From contig JACKHH010000006.1 of NCBI GenBank assembly GCA_020639095.1, positions 1-64,000 of the forward strand: a stretch of DNA of 64,000 bases, written 5' to 3'. The notes under the pieces are model-generated. The model saw only the letters and a program-made list of their open reading frames with translations. It did no database searches and had not been told where the DNA came from. The translations under genes and the position numbers were made by a program. Of the stretch, positions 20,721 to 29,470 are shown one piece after another; positions within the stretch are counted from its first letter, which is position 1; each line of letters starts with the position of its first letter. Origin of the DNA: Phycisphaerales bacterium (lineage in GTDB: Bacteria > Planctomycetota > Phycisphaerae > UBA1845).

Positions 20721-21695
20721 CTATGGTGTGGAATACACAGCAATCGGCGCGAACGCGGAATTGTCGAGCGAACCAAACCAGCCAAGCTGGTGTCGGTCGC
20801 TCCCCAGTTTGCTATTCGCCAACCGTTCACCCGATACGTGCCCATCGCACCACGCGACATTGGTGTTTTCGCGATGGCGGAAGTGGATGCTGGGCGTGCT
20901 CAACCACCAGTCCGCCGGCTCGCCGCGGCGCTCCACCGGGCCCTGCGTGGTCACGTCGAGCGACCAGGGCGGCTCGCAGAAGGAATACTCGATGAAGTAT
21001 TCCCCCCATTGCGAGTGGTACTGCTCGAACGCGGTGTCGGTGAACATCACCGTGTCCGCGGGCCGCGCGATGCGCGCGGCGGGCCATCCGAGCAGATACT
21101 GTGCCTGCTTCGTGATGTCACTCGCCGTCAGTTCGTTCGAGTAGAATCGCGAACCCACGCCGTAGAGGTTGTAGCCGTACCCACCACAACCGGCTTCAAA
21201 GGCGTTGCGCGCGCCGTCGGTGACGAACTCCGTGCGCTGCGGGCAGCCTGTAATCTTCCCGTCGCGCAGCGAATTCACCAGCGGCCCTTTCTCAGGGTCA
21301 AACGTGTTCTTCTTCGGATCGGGATCAACCGCGGCGCTCGCGCGCGCACCATGCCAACGATTCCGCCCACCGAAACCATTGGCCATGTCACTCGCGCCGG
21401 GCACGAACAGGTCGCGGTTCTCCAGCGCATAGCTGGCGTTCGCGAGATGCAGTTGCCGAATGTTTGAACGGCACACCACGGACTTGGCTTGATCGCGCGC
21501 CCCGCGCAGCGAAGGCAACAGAATCGCCACCAATAGCGCGATAATGGAAATCACCACAAGCAATTCAACCAGCGTAAACCCGCGCAAGCGCACCCAATCC
21601 GAGCCGCGACTGTAAGGGAGCGGAAGTATCCGGCGCCGCCAAGATCGCAACGCCAAACCACCAGCGCGAAAAGGCTTCTCTCTCCGATCACTCAC
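20721..21695 (-). CDS. prepilin-type protein with C-terminal H-X9-DG motif
   Basis: The 324-residue protein has a prepilin cleavage and methylation signal, GFTLVELLVVISIIALLVA, following a 38-residue basic leader. A globular domain follows, ending with an H-X9-DG motif (HRENTNVAWCDG). This is the DUF1559-like pseudopilin class expanded in planctomycetes. The GTG start (21693-21695) overlaps the stop of the upstream gene by 8 bp, so it is the fourth, translationally coupled member of the cobalamin-riboswitch operon. Export and processing would need a prepilin peptidase and a GspE-type ATPase; two such ATPases are encoded at the left end of the window. Its link to B12 is inferred from context only. 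Confidence 0.87.
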   Translation of the reverse strand: MSDRREKPFRAGGLALRSWRRRILPLPYSRGSDWVRLRGFTLVELLVVISIIALLVAILLPSLRGARDQAKSVVCRSNIRQLHLANASYALENRDLFVPGASDMANGFGGRNRWHGARASAAVDPDPKKNTFDPEKGPLVNSLRDGKITGCPQRTEFVTDGARNAFEAGCGGYGYNLYGVGSRFYSNELTASDITKQAQYLLGWPAARIARPADTVMFTDTAFEQYHSQWGEYFIEYSFCEPPWSLDVTTQGPVERRGEPADWWLSTPSIHFRHRENTNVAWCDGHVSGERLANSKLGSDRHQLGWFGSLDNSAFAPIAVYSTP

Positions 21696-22986
21696 ACGTC
21701 GCCCCCAGATACGTCGCCCGGAGCACCGCCAAATCGCCAAGATCCAGCACGCCGTCGTTCCGCACATCGCCCACAATCGAGAACGCGGGATCGGGATCTT
21801 CCACATCGCGCAGGTTCCGCAGGCGCAGCAGATCGACCAATGTCACGGTTCCGTCCGCGTCGAGGTCACCCGGACACGCCACTGGCTTCACATCCGCAAC
21901 GGCATCGATCTCGGGCGACGCCTCACCCAGCGGCCCCAGCACGAGGTCGACCGCACTGGTAATCCGCACGAAGTCGCAACCATCGAGGTTGGCGGGTTGC
22001 CACGTATCCGGGTCCACCGCCCAAGCAATATCAAACGCGTCGCCCCCACCCGAGCCGGGCGTCACACCGACGCGATAGGGATTATCCGGCATTGTGTAGA
22101 ACACATCCGCGTCAGCCTCGGGATCATCGACGACGTTGTCGCCGTCGAAATCGCCCAAGCGCAGCGTCGGCGAGAACTCCGCGTAACCCCACCGGCCTTC
22201 GAGGTGATCGTTCTCGGGATCGCTGTCACCAAAGTTCGGATTGACCACGACCCCGAGCGCTCCGCCCTGGCCTGATGGGTTGCTGTAGAGCAACGCGGAC
22301 ACCTCGAACGCTTCCGTCGTGTACCGGCCAGCCTCGTCGAGCGGAATAGCGCAAGGCCCTTCCGGCAAGTAGGGATAAACACCAGCGAACGGAAACCAGT
22401 TCGGATTGCTCGGCGGATACGGCCCGCCTGCAACATTGTCCCAGGTCTGCGCGCGGTAGCCCGCGCCGTTCGTCGTCATGCTGCCGGGCACGAGATACCA
22501 CACCTCGTCCGGATGCGTGCCCGGCAAACCATCGCTGTTGACGTCGCGCATGATCTCGACGTGCGCCGGTTCCGCCCAGTGTCGCTGCGGATCGTTCGAC
22601 ACCCACGTCGCATTGCCGTACACGATGAAGTCGAGCCCGAGGTAGTTGCCGGGATCGTCGCGCACAGTGTGGTCGAAGCGCACCACCACAGACCCGCCGA
22701 ACCCGCCGAGACTCAGCGCCGAAGTGTTGTCCGGCGTGCTGGTTCCGCCACCGCTCGGCGGACCAAGCACGCGCCCCGGTTCATTGAACGTCGCATTGTT
22801 CACGAACTGCCCGGGCGCCGGCACGCACGAAACAACCTCCGAAGCAAAGTCCGCAGCCCGCGCAACCCCAACCGCCGGCAACATCACGAAAACCATCAGC
22901 AAAACCAAATCAGAACCCCGTGCGCCAGCACGGGGCAAGAAGCAAGCAAGCCGATCAGTCCCACAAATGCCTTTCCACCCACTCAT
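21688..22986 (-). CDS. exported surface protein of the CPAPGQF type with dockerin-like repeats
   Basis: The 432-residue protein has a signal peptide ending ARA. Its main domain starts ASEVVSCVPAPGQFVNNATF and contains SLGGFGGSVVVRFDHTV, DFIVYGNATW and DEVWYLVPGS. The C-terminus carries two dockerin-like segments (GDLDADGTVTLVDLLRLRN and GDVRNDGVLDLGDLAVLR). From memory, proteins with a similar CPAPGQF-N and FDHTV pattern are encoded next to the B12-binding propeller BtuG and its TonB receptor in Bacteroides; this needs a search. The start overlaps the upstream stop by 4 bp (ATGA). It is the third gene of the riboswitch operon. Confidence 0.85.
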   Translation of the reverse strand: MSGWKGICGTDRLACFLPRAGARGSDLVLLMVFVMLPAVGVARAADFASEVVSCVPAPGQFVNNATFNEPGRVLGPPSGGGTSTPDNTSALSLGGFGGSVVVRFDHTVRDDPGNYLGLDFIVYGNATWVSNDPQRHWAEPAHVEIMRDVNSDGLPGTHPDEVWYLVPGSMTTNGAGYRAQTWDNVAGGPYPPSNPNWFPFAGVYPYLPEGPCAIPLDEAGRYTTEAFEVSALLYSNPSGQGGALGVVVNPNFGDSDPENDHLEGRWGYAEFSPTLRLGDFDGDNVVDDPEADADVFYTMPDNPYRVGVTPGSGGGDAFDIAWAVDPDTWQPANLDGCDFVRITSAVDLVLGPLGEASPEIDAVADVKPVACPGDLDADGTVTLVDLLRLRNLRDVEDPDPAFSIVGDVRNDGVLDLGDLAVLRATYLGATCE

Positions 22987-23759
22987 CGCGTGCCCTCCGT
23001 CAAGACCGAGCCACGCAAACCACACGCCGGCGCACCAACCGGACCACCCAGGCACGCACGCAAAACCTCGAAATCGCCCGCGTCCACGTCACCGTCGCCG
23101 TCCACATCGCTCGCAGCGCAGGCATCAACCGGAGATGCGCCGAAGCACATCTGCAACGCGGCATAGTCGCGCAGGTCGACGTGCGTATCGCTATTGATAT
23201 CCGGCCCGCCGACAACCGTCAGCGTGACACTGGCTGAGAGCGGATCAACCGAAACCGCATCGAAAAGCGCACCGTCCGGATCGGACTGCGTCTGAGCAGC
23301 CCGTGGCGAATCCAGTGTCAACGTGATCGCCCCGACACCAGTCAACGTCAGCGAATACGTCGCCACCGTGCCCGCAACCGCTGGCGCCAGACCATCCAGC
23401 GGATTGCCCGACGGATCGGCGTTGTCGAGGTTGATAAACACCTCATCGAGTGACGCACCATCCGAAAGCGCAACCGGAAGCCCATCGCCCAGCGGGTCCT
23501 GCGGATCGCTGCCCAGGTAACGCAGTTCCGGTGTCACGACGCGTTGCGCAACAACCGCCTGCGCACTACCGCCAAGCAGCAGGCGATAGGCGCAGGCGGC
23601 CATGCGTTCACTGTTCGTGACCACCACCGACACTTCCACCGTGTCGCCGAAGGCAACCGTCGAACTCGGCGGACCAATCAGCGCAAACTCAGCCGATGTC
23701 ACGCCGCCCAGCCCCCCGGCGAACACCAAAGCAGTGGCCATGAAAAGCGTGGATATCAT
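22983..23759 (-). CDS. cohesin-like domain protein with dockerin repeats
   Basis: The 258-residue protein has a signal peptide (about 1-23). A beta-sandwich domain with cohesin-like character follows (SVVVTNSERMAACAYRL to GTVATYSLTLTGVGAI). It ends with a dockerin pair (DINSDTHVDLRDYAALQMC and SDVDGDGDVDAGDFEVLRAC) bearing calcium-type Asp patterns. Dockerin-cohesin pairing could hold the products of this operon together on the surface. Both ends overlap neighbouring genes by 4 bp (ATGA), so it is translationally coupled within the riboswitch operon. Confidence 0.83.
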   Translation of the reverse strand: MISTLFMATALVFAGGLGGVTSAEFALIGPPSSTVAFGDTVEVSVVVTNSERMAACAYRLLLGGSAQAVVAQRVVTPELRYLGSDPQDPLGDGLPVALSDGASLDEVFINLDNADPSGNPLDGLAPAVAGTVATYSLTLTGVGAITLTLDSPRAAQTQSDPDGALFDAVSVDPLSASVTLTVVGGPDINSDTHVDLRDYAALQMCFGASPVDACAASDVDGDGDVDAGDFEVLRACLGGPVGAPACGLRGSVLTEGTR

Positions 23760-24880
23760 GCTGCCAATCCCAATCGCCGACGACGCGTGATCGCAGCCCC
23801 GACAAGCAGTAGCAACAGCGTTCCCGGCTCGGGCACGACGTAGCTGTAAATCGTCTCGCCCTCGCGAACGTAGAACTCACCCGTCACGCTGTTGAAATCC
23901 ACGCCGTAGAAGTTGAAATCGTTCAACGCATCGGGGTCGAACTGCCGCACCTGCAACGGATCGGAAACGACGGCGGCGCCTCCCCCGCCCAACGCGTTCG
24001 CGACCGCGTTTGCCCGCACCAGGGCTGCGAAGTCGCGCTCACCGCTGCCGAACAGATCGCTGCCACCCACGTGCAGGTTGCCCTCAGCATCGAAACCCAG
24101 TGCTCCCGCGGACAACACATCGACGATCAACGCACCGGACACCTCGAAATCGACGGCAGCCCCTCCGGAAAGCGCCGGTTGCCAATCCGTCAACGAAAAC
24201 GCCTTAACCCAACCCGTGTCGCTCGCACCCGCGCCATCAAAACCGTTACCGGTGTAGAGATTGCCCGCGCCGTCGAAGGTGATCCCGCTCGTCCCCCCGC
24301 CGATGTTGTCGACCAGCGTTGCGCTCGTCGGACTCGCCGGCGTACTCGACGTGTCCAGCGCAACCACGGCGCTGGGATTTCCAAACGCACCCGCGGTCAT
24401 CGCCAAATACTGATTGTCAATCCACTCAGCCTCGTAGTGGTTCGCGGAGAACCAGTCGCCGCTCAACCCGCCGAGATCAAACACACCCACCTGATAGTTG
24501 CCGAAGCTGGCTCCGCCGTTGTTGCCCACCGCGATGCGCGACCCGTCCGGCGACACGCGAACAAATGCCGTCGCGTACGAACCCGGCGACACGTCCGCGC
24601 CCGGCAGCGTCCCCAGCGATGCGTACGTTCCTGACCCTATGGCGGTCTCCGCATACACCTCCGCGTTGACCATCGCCACCACACGCCCGTCCGCGAGCAC
24701 GTCGAACGACGACGCCCCGCTCGGTAATGTGAACACGCGATCCAGCGAATACGCGCTGAACGCATCCGCACGGACCGTCACACTGGCAGCCGCCAGCGCG
24801 CAGCCCGCAATTGCGAATTGCCAACCGCGCAACGCACCGCCGCGCGCACGCGTCACCCGTTTACCATGCATCCCCACCAT
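23756..24880 (-). CDS. PEP-CTERM beta-propeller-like surface protein, BtuG-like candidate
   Basis: The 374-residue protein has a signal peptide (cleavage near VRA-DA). The body shows repeating blade-like units with GNLYTG, GNLHVGG, VSPDGSRIAVGNNGG and similar signatures of a beta-propeller. It ends with a PEP-CTERM tag, VVPEPGTLLLLLVG, followed by TRRRR. The start at 24880 has AGGAGGTG 6 bp upstream; the longer open frame would cross the riboswitch and is rejected. It is the first gene behind the cobalamin riboswitch. In Bacteroides the surface propeller BtuG binds B12, so by position and fold this is the best candidate B12 binder of the operon. That role is inferred. Confidence 0.87.
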   Translation of the reverse strand: MVGMHGKRVTRARGGALRGWQFAIAGCALAAASVTVRADAFSAYSLDRVFTLPSGASSFDVLADGRVVAMVNAEVYAETAIGSGTYASLGTLPGADVSPGSYATAFVRVSPDGSRIAVGNNGGASFGNYQVGVFDLGGLSGDWFSANHYEAEWIDNQYLAMTAGAFGNPSAVVALDTSSTPASPTSATLVDNIGGGTSGITFDGAGNLYTGNGFDGAGASDTGWVKAFSLTDWQPALSGGAAVDFEVSGALIVDVLSAGALGFDAEGNLHVGGSDLFGSGERDFAALVRANAVANALGGGGAAVVSDPLQVRQFDPDALNDFNFYGVDFNSVTGEFYVREGETIYSYVVPEPGTLLLLLVGAAITRRRRLGLAA

Positions 24881-25064
24881 CACACACCTCCTGTTTGAGA
24901 GAGCGTGGACGTGTGCACCTAGGATGTGAATGTGCGAAGAGCCCTGCCGGCGCAGACGAATCCCTACAGCGAAACAACGCTCGATGCGACGAAGGGATAT
25001 GAAATGAAAAGCAAACCGGCATGTGACCACCACACCTTCCCGCGAAGGCGCACAGTCCAGACAG

Positions 25065-25290
25065 CGGTCATACTGGCCGGTCTCCTGACTTCCGGGCACG
25101 CCGGCGACGCGTCAAACGCTTCGCCGATTCCTACCTGCCGCGCCTTCTCACTCGCAAACCCGCGAGCAATGGCAACGTTGCGGCATTCGTTCCCGGTCAC
25201 AGTAGCGGGGCTGTCCCGGATTCTCACCGGATTCCCGATTACGCCCGCCGGATCCGCCGGCAGGCCACCAGCGACCTGTGGTGAAGCTTC
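25065..25290 (-). promoter_or_regulatory. cobalamin (adenosylcobalamin-type) riboswitch
   Basis: Read on the minus strand, the region contains the conserved blocks of the cobalamin aptamer in order. GGGAATCCGGTGAGAATCC and GACAGCCCCGCTACTGTGA lie within 25197-25236. GCCATTG followed by GAGTGAGAAGGC comes next. The B12 box AGTCAGGAGACCGGCC is at 25075-25090. A short hairpin (CCTTC-GGAAGG, near 25035-25050) follows and may be part of the expression platform. The leader ends about 190 nt before the first gene of the four-gene operon, so high B12 should reduce its expression. The outer boundaries are approximate. Confidence 0.93.
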
Positions 25291-25334
25291 TACAACAATC
25301 ACGGCTGCAAAGTCAAGTCACTTCCGCGGACGAA

Positions 25335-25470
25335 GTCGAAACCCCTCTCCCCCTTGGGGGAGTGGATGGGTGTGGGGGAATTCGAGAACAACGCATCATC
25401 TACAAGACAACGCCATCGCACAATGCCCTCCCCTGTCCCCTCCCAGCGGGAGGGGCGTTTCGCCGAACAC
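25335..25470. repeat. CCCTCTCC/GGGAGAGG-type intergenic repeat
   Basis: Complementary C- and G-rich blocks (CCCCTCTCCCCCTTGGGGG and CCCTCCCCTGTCCCCTCCC then GGGAGGGG) form a large imperfect hairpin. It lies between the GH13 gene and the cobalamin riboswitch. It looks like a dispersed palindromic element and may end transcripts or insulate the two units. No gene is seen in 25291-25528. Confidence 0.5.
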
Positions 25471-25528
25471 TGCTCATTCAAGTGCGACATTGCTGACTCG
25501 GACCCCATCCGCAAAGGATATTAGCTCC

Positions 25529-27592
25529 TCACTTCACGTGCAGCACAACAACATTGCCCGCCGCCAGATTCACCGACAAGCGACCGGCCTTCAATTTCGG
25601 CGACTCACACGACGTCACGCTCAACAGCACGTCTGCTTGCTTCGCGCCACGCGCGATACCGCTCACGCTCGTCTTGCGCGGCGCGTCGTAGTCGAGGTTC
25701 GCCAGCATGATGAGCGCCCCCTTACCGCGCGCGAGCTTGAAGCCCGTCGCGATGATCCGCTTCGCGTTCGCGCTCAGCTTCGGCGCGAAGTAAGCGCGCG
25801 GATTCGTCAACGCATTGAGATACGCGCGGCGCAGCGCGTTGGCTTTGCCGATCAGGTCAGCCATCTTCCGCCCGCCAGCGTTCGCCCAGTGCAGCGCGTA
25901 GCGATCGAAGAACGCGAGCTTGCCATAAAGCGGGTCGGACTTGGGCAGCACGTAGCGGTCCTTGGTTTTGGCATCGAGCCCCAGGTTCATCGGCTGGCGT
26001 TCGAAAACTTCCATCCCGCCATTCACCATCGGAACCGCGTTGGGCAAAAAGCAATTGACCACGACGGCTTGCATGGCGAACTTCCGCTTGCCGCGGCGTA
26101 CGACGGCGCGAGGCGTATCCGGGGTCTCTGCCGCGGCCATCACCGGCACCTTGAGCTTCGGAATCGTTCGCAGAAACGCGTGCATCTTGCCTTCGTGGGC
26201 CCGAGGCTGCATCCACCAGCTCGGGCCGATGATGATGTTGTACCCGCCCGCGTACGCATCGGCGTGCCGCTCGGTGCCAAGCTGCTCCGCGAGCAGGCAG
26301 AAGTCGGCATCGCGCTCCCTTGGCTTTTGCAGCACGAGCGCTTCGAGCTTACCGGGCAGCGCGTGCGCCATGTCCACCCGCGCGCCATCGACACCGAACT
26401 TCTGATAAAACGGAATGATCCCCGCCAACCGATCCCACAACTGCATCGTGGGCTTTTTACCCATGAACAGACTCGCCTTCGCGGTGTCGTACAGCACGTA
26501 TGGCGGCTGGTTCGCGGAGTCCGCAAGATGCTTCACCGCGCCCGTCGGATGATCCTCGAACAACCGCAGATACGTCACGTCGCTCCATGGCGGCTGGTCG
26601 TCGTTGACCACGTCGGAGAATCCCGGCGGGGTGATGACACCGAAATGCTTACCGATCTCCGCGAGCAAATCTTCGGGCGGGCGGCGCTTCATATCCGCGG
26701 CGAACTTCTTCCATTTCGCGGGCGACGTCACGCTCGGTGCGAAGCGGAACTTCGCGAGGTGGTCGCGAACAGCCTGCACGGCGTACATCTCACCGAGTCG
26801 CGACGGAATGGGGTTGATGTACGTCGCACCGGGAATGCGCGGAGCGCGATAGCTGCGTTCGAAGCGACGATCGATCCAGTAAAACCACTCGGGGTTGTCG
26901 AGTATCCAATCACTATCGCGAGCAGCCGTCCTTGGCGCGATGTCGAGCATCACGCGCATGCCCAATCGATGGGCGCACTCGACGAACAATTCAAACTGGG
27001 CGTTCACGTCGCCATACTTCGCGCCGAACGCGTCGTCATACTGATCGGGATCAAGCTCGAAAAAGTTCTTCGCGGAGTAGGGACATCCCATCTCGCCTTT
27101 GCGATAAAGGCGGCTGGCTTTGACGACCGGCAGCAGGTAAAGCACGGTAACGCCCATCCGTGCCAGATGCGGCAACAGCAGAATCGACTTGAGAAACGTG
27201 CCCAGTTCGTTGACGCGTCGCGAGTTGATCTGCCCGTCGCCGTCATGATCCCACGCCGTCGAGCAGCGAATCATCATGCCATACATCACCTCGCCGCGAA
27301 TCCAATCACCCGCCCGCCGCGCGACATCCGCGTCGCGCACACGCAACTTTCCCGTGGACTTAACGCCCTGCACCTGCGACAGACTCCTGCCCGCGACGCG
27401 CCCGCGCAGCGTGCTCTGTCCGCGAATCCACGCCAGGCAACCCTCCAGGTATTTCGGCGGGTCGATCACCAACTCCGCAGCGCGCGACGTCGCGCCCGCG
27501 TCCGCCCCCCAGCAGTCCCACAGATTGGGAATTCGGTAATCGATCGATTTGCGCCTTGAAGTCCGCTTCGTCCGTGATTGCGTTTTCGCCAT
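25529..27592 (-). CDS. glycoside hydrolase family 13 protein, GlgE-like
   Basis: The 687-residue protein has an alpha-amylase-type (beta/alpha)8 barrel. The nucleophile region is FGVDGARVDMAHALP and the acid/base Glu is in LLAEQLG. The NPEWF context after the barrel strand (DIAPRTAARDSDW, DNPEWF) resembles GlgE-type maltosyltransferases, which act on alpha-glucans. The usual DxxxNH of region I reads DIAPRT, as in the GlgE branch. A beta-sandwich domain with ALIMLANLDYD closes the protein. There is no signal peptide, so it is cytoplasmic. The ATG at 27592 is used; a GTG two codons earlier is possible. It follows a glycosyltransferase gene by 12 bp, suggesting one operon. Confidence 0.85.
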   Translation of the reverse strand: MAKTQSRTKRTSRRKSIDYRIPNLWDCWGADAGATSRAAELVIDPPKYLEGCLAWIRGQSTLRGRVAGRSLSQVQGVKSTGKLRVRDADVARRAGDWIRGEVMYGMMIRCSTAWDHDGDGQINSRRVNELGTFLKSILLLPHLARMGVTVLYLLPVVKASRLYRKGEMGCPYSAKNFFELDPDQYDDAFGAKYGDVNAQFELFVECAHRLGMRVMLDIAPRTAARDSDWILDNPEWFYWIDRRFERSYRAPRIPGATYINPIPSRLGEMYAVQAVRDHLAKFRFAPSVTSPAKWKKFAADMKRRPPEDLLAEIGKHFGVITPPGFSDVVNDDQPPWSDVTYLRLFEDHPTGAVKHLADSANQPPYVLYDTAKASLFMGKKPTMQLWDRLAGIIPFYQKFGVDGARVDMAHALPGKLEALVLQKPRERDADFCLLAEQLGTERHADAYAGGYNIIIGPSWWMQPRAHEGKMHAFLRTIPKLKVPVMAAAETPDTPRAVVRRGKRKFAMQAVVVNCFLPNAVPMVNGGMEVFERQPMNLGLDAKTKDRYVLPKSDPLYGKLAFFDRYALHWANAGGRKMADLIGKANALRRAYLNALTNPRAYFAPKLSANAKRIIATGFKLARGKGALIMLANLDYDAPRKTSVSGIARGAKQADVLLSVTSCESPKLKAGRLSVNLAAGNVVVLHVK

Positions 27593-27604
27593 GGTCACAC
27601 CTGC

Positions 27605-29245
27605 TCAGGGGTTCGTATCAGTGTTTTGATCGTTGCGAATCCAGACGTCGCCCGCCAACGTGTCCGCGACGCGGTGATAGTCCGCATCCAGCCACTCCTG
27701 CATCTGTGCACCGTGCAACGACGACACGTCAATCTCGCCGCAACGGATCAGCTTCGGCGCGCTCGCCTTCAGCGCACTCACCAGCCGTTCGTTCATCAGA
27801 TTGTCCATGCCCAGCCAGCCCGCGTAGATCGTCCCGACATAACGACACGCCAGCGGCCTGCCGGTTCGCCAGTGAATGTCCGGACGATACCCGGAAATGA
27901 AGATCGCATCGCCCGGATCAGTGTACGTTTTAATCAGCTCGATGAAATGTTCGGTGCTCGCGTCGGGCTCAGCCTCGAACGTGAGGTAACGTCGCTGATG
28001 CGCCATTTCCACCTGCATATGCAGCGGATAGCTCATCATCACCGCGAGCCACACCACCGCCACCACCGCGGGAAACGCGGGCTGCGGCGCGGGAATACGC
28101 CGCACAAAATCGAACAACAAATAGAACGCATGCGCCGCGAGCAGCATCAGCGGGCCCAGCGCGATCGCCAGGTACCAAGGCCGCTTCGCCACGCCAATCA
28201 GCGAAAGCGCGAGCGCGACAATAAACCACCCGCACAGCAAGCCCGTCCAACCCGGTGGCAGCACATCTTCACTCGCACGCGCCGATTCACCGCGCCGGCG
28301 CAGCAGCGCATGCACCACCACCGCGAGCGCCAGCACCAGCGGAAGCGCAAACGGCTTGGCATAGTCGGCAATCCACGCAACCGGCGGCAGGCGAACCCGT
28401 CGTCCCTGAAGGTTCACACCGCGCATCGGCTGGATGAAGATCGCATCCAGCGCCCACGACAGGTCCGAAGTCAGCGCAAGCGCACCGATGGCCGCCCCCA
28501 CGACGAGCATCCACGCGACGACGAACAAAACAATGCGCCCCGTCCATTTGCCGCGATGCTCTGGCGCAGCGCACTGCCGGCAATACACCAGGTGCATCGT
28601 CAGCGCAATCGCCGACGCCAGCACCGTCTGCTTGATGCAAAACCCAACTCCGGCAAACGCACCCGCCAGGAAAATCCAGAACCCGGCATGGCCGCGCGCT
28701 CCGTCCGCCGGTGCGATCGATTCATCGCCCGCATGGCTGGCGCGCGACGCAGCATTCCGTCGAAACGCACGCGCGTAAAGCGCCACCGCCGCAAGCTCAG
28801 TGAAAACGTAAAACGTCGCAGGCCGATTGCCCCCGATGTGAAACACGAAGTACGGCAGGAAGACGGCAGCGATCACCGTCGCCACGAATGCCGTCGAGTT
28901 ATCATACAACCAGGCGCAGCACCGATTGATCGCAAACAAGCTGCCGGCCATCGCCGCGGTACACAGCGCCCACACCCCGACCAGCGACCCACCGCCCAAC
29001 CACAACCCCAGCGCGTTGATCCAGAAGATACCCGGCGGCTTGATGTCCCACAGGTCGCGGTAGAGCACGGCTCCACTGAGCAGCTCGCGACCGAAGTCGG
29101 CAAACAGATACGCGTCCATCTCGTCAGGCCGGGCGTGGGCGACGAACTGCCCCAGCGCGACGAGCGGCGCGCAGACCAGCACGAGCAGCAAACCCCGCAT
29201 AACCGCGGATCCCGTTGGCGCATTCGTCGGCGACAATTCGTCCAT
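27605..29245 (-). CDS. membrane glycosyltransferase, GT39/ArnT-like
   Basis: The 546-residue membrane protein has about 11 hydrophobic segments. The first extracytoplasmic loop carries the acidic motif ARPDEMDAYLF and the DLWDIKPPG motif typical of PMT/ArnT enzymes, which transfer sugars from polyprenyl-phosphate donors. The C-terminal soluble part (TYTDPGDAIFISGYRP) is also seen in the family. The ATG at 29245 has AGGGGG upstream. It lies 12 bp upstream of the GH13 gene and is divergent from a polyprenyl diphosphate synthase that could supply lipid carrier. The substrate is unknown. Confidence 0.85.
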   Translation of the reverse strand: MDELSPTNAPTGSAVMRGLLLVLVCAPLVALGQFVAHARPDEMDAYLFADFGRELLSGAVLYRDLWDIKPPGIFWINALGLWLGGGSLVGVWALCTAAMAGSLFAINRCCAWLYDNSTAFVATVIAAVFLPYFVFHIGGNRPATFYVFTELAAVALYARAFRRNAASRASHAGDESIAPADGARGHAGFWIFLAGAFAGVGFCIKQTVLASAIALTMHLVYCRQCAAPEHRGKWTGRIVLFVVAWMLVVGAAIGALALTSDLSWALDAIFIQPMRGVNLQGRRVRLPPVAWIADYAKPFALPLVLALAVVVHALLRRRGESARASEDVLPPGWTGLLCGWFIVALALSLIGVAKRPWYLAIALGPLMLLAAHAFYLLFDFVRRIPAPQPAFPAVVAVVWLAVMMSYPLHMQVEMAHQRRYLTFEAEPDASTEHFIELIKTYTDPGDAIFISGYRPDIHWRTGRPLACRYVGTIYAGWLGMDNLMNERLVSALKASAPKLIRCGEIDVSSLHGAQMQEWLDADYHRVADTLAGDVWIRNDQNTDTNP

Positions 29246-29470
29246 GGTACCCCCTGATTTATCCGCATAATACGGACCGCAAGCCGCGTACGCGACCACC
29301 TGCGAGCACCGATCGCCCTGCCCCGTTTTCGACCTTTCAAAAACTTTGAAACGAATTGGTTAGCACACCCCCGATTGCTAGACTGCTACCAGAATTACAG
29401 TGCTGCGGGGTGTCACTGGCATCACAAGGATCACGCCCGCAAACGGACCGAGGAACAAGGCATCGCCACC

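Noticed and set aside
24926..27559. 877-codon open frame opposite the GH13 gene, also covering the riboswitch
   Set aside because: The composition is Arg/His-rich and unlike protein; the opposite strand holds a real enzyme and a structured RNA.
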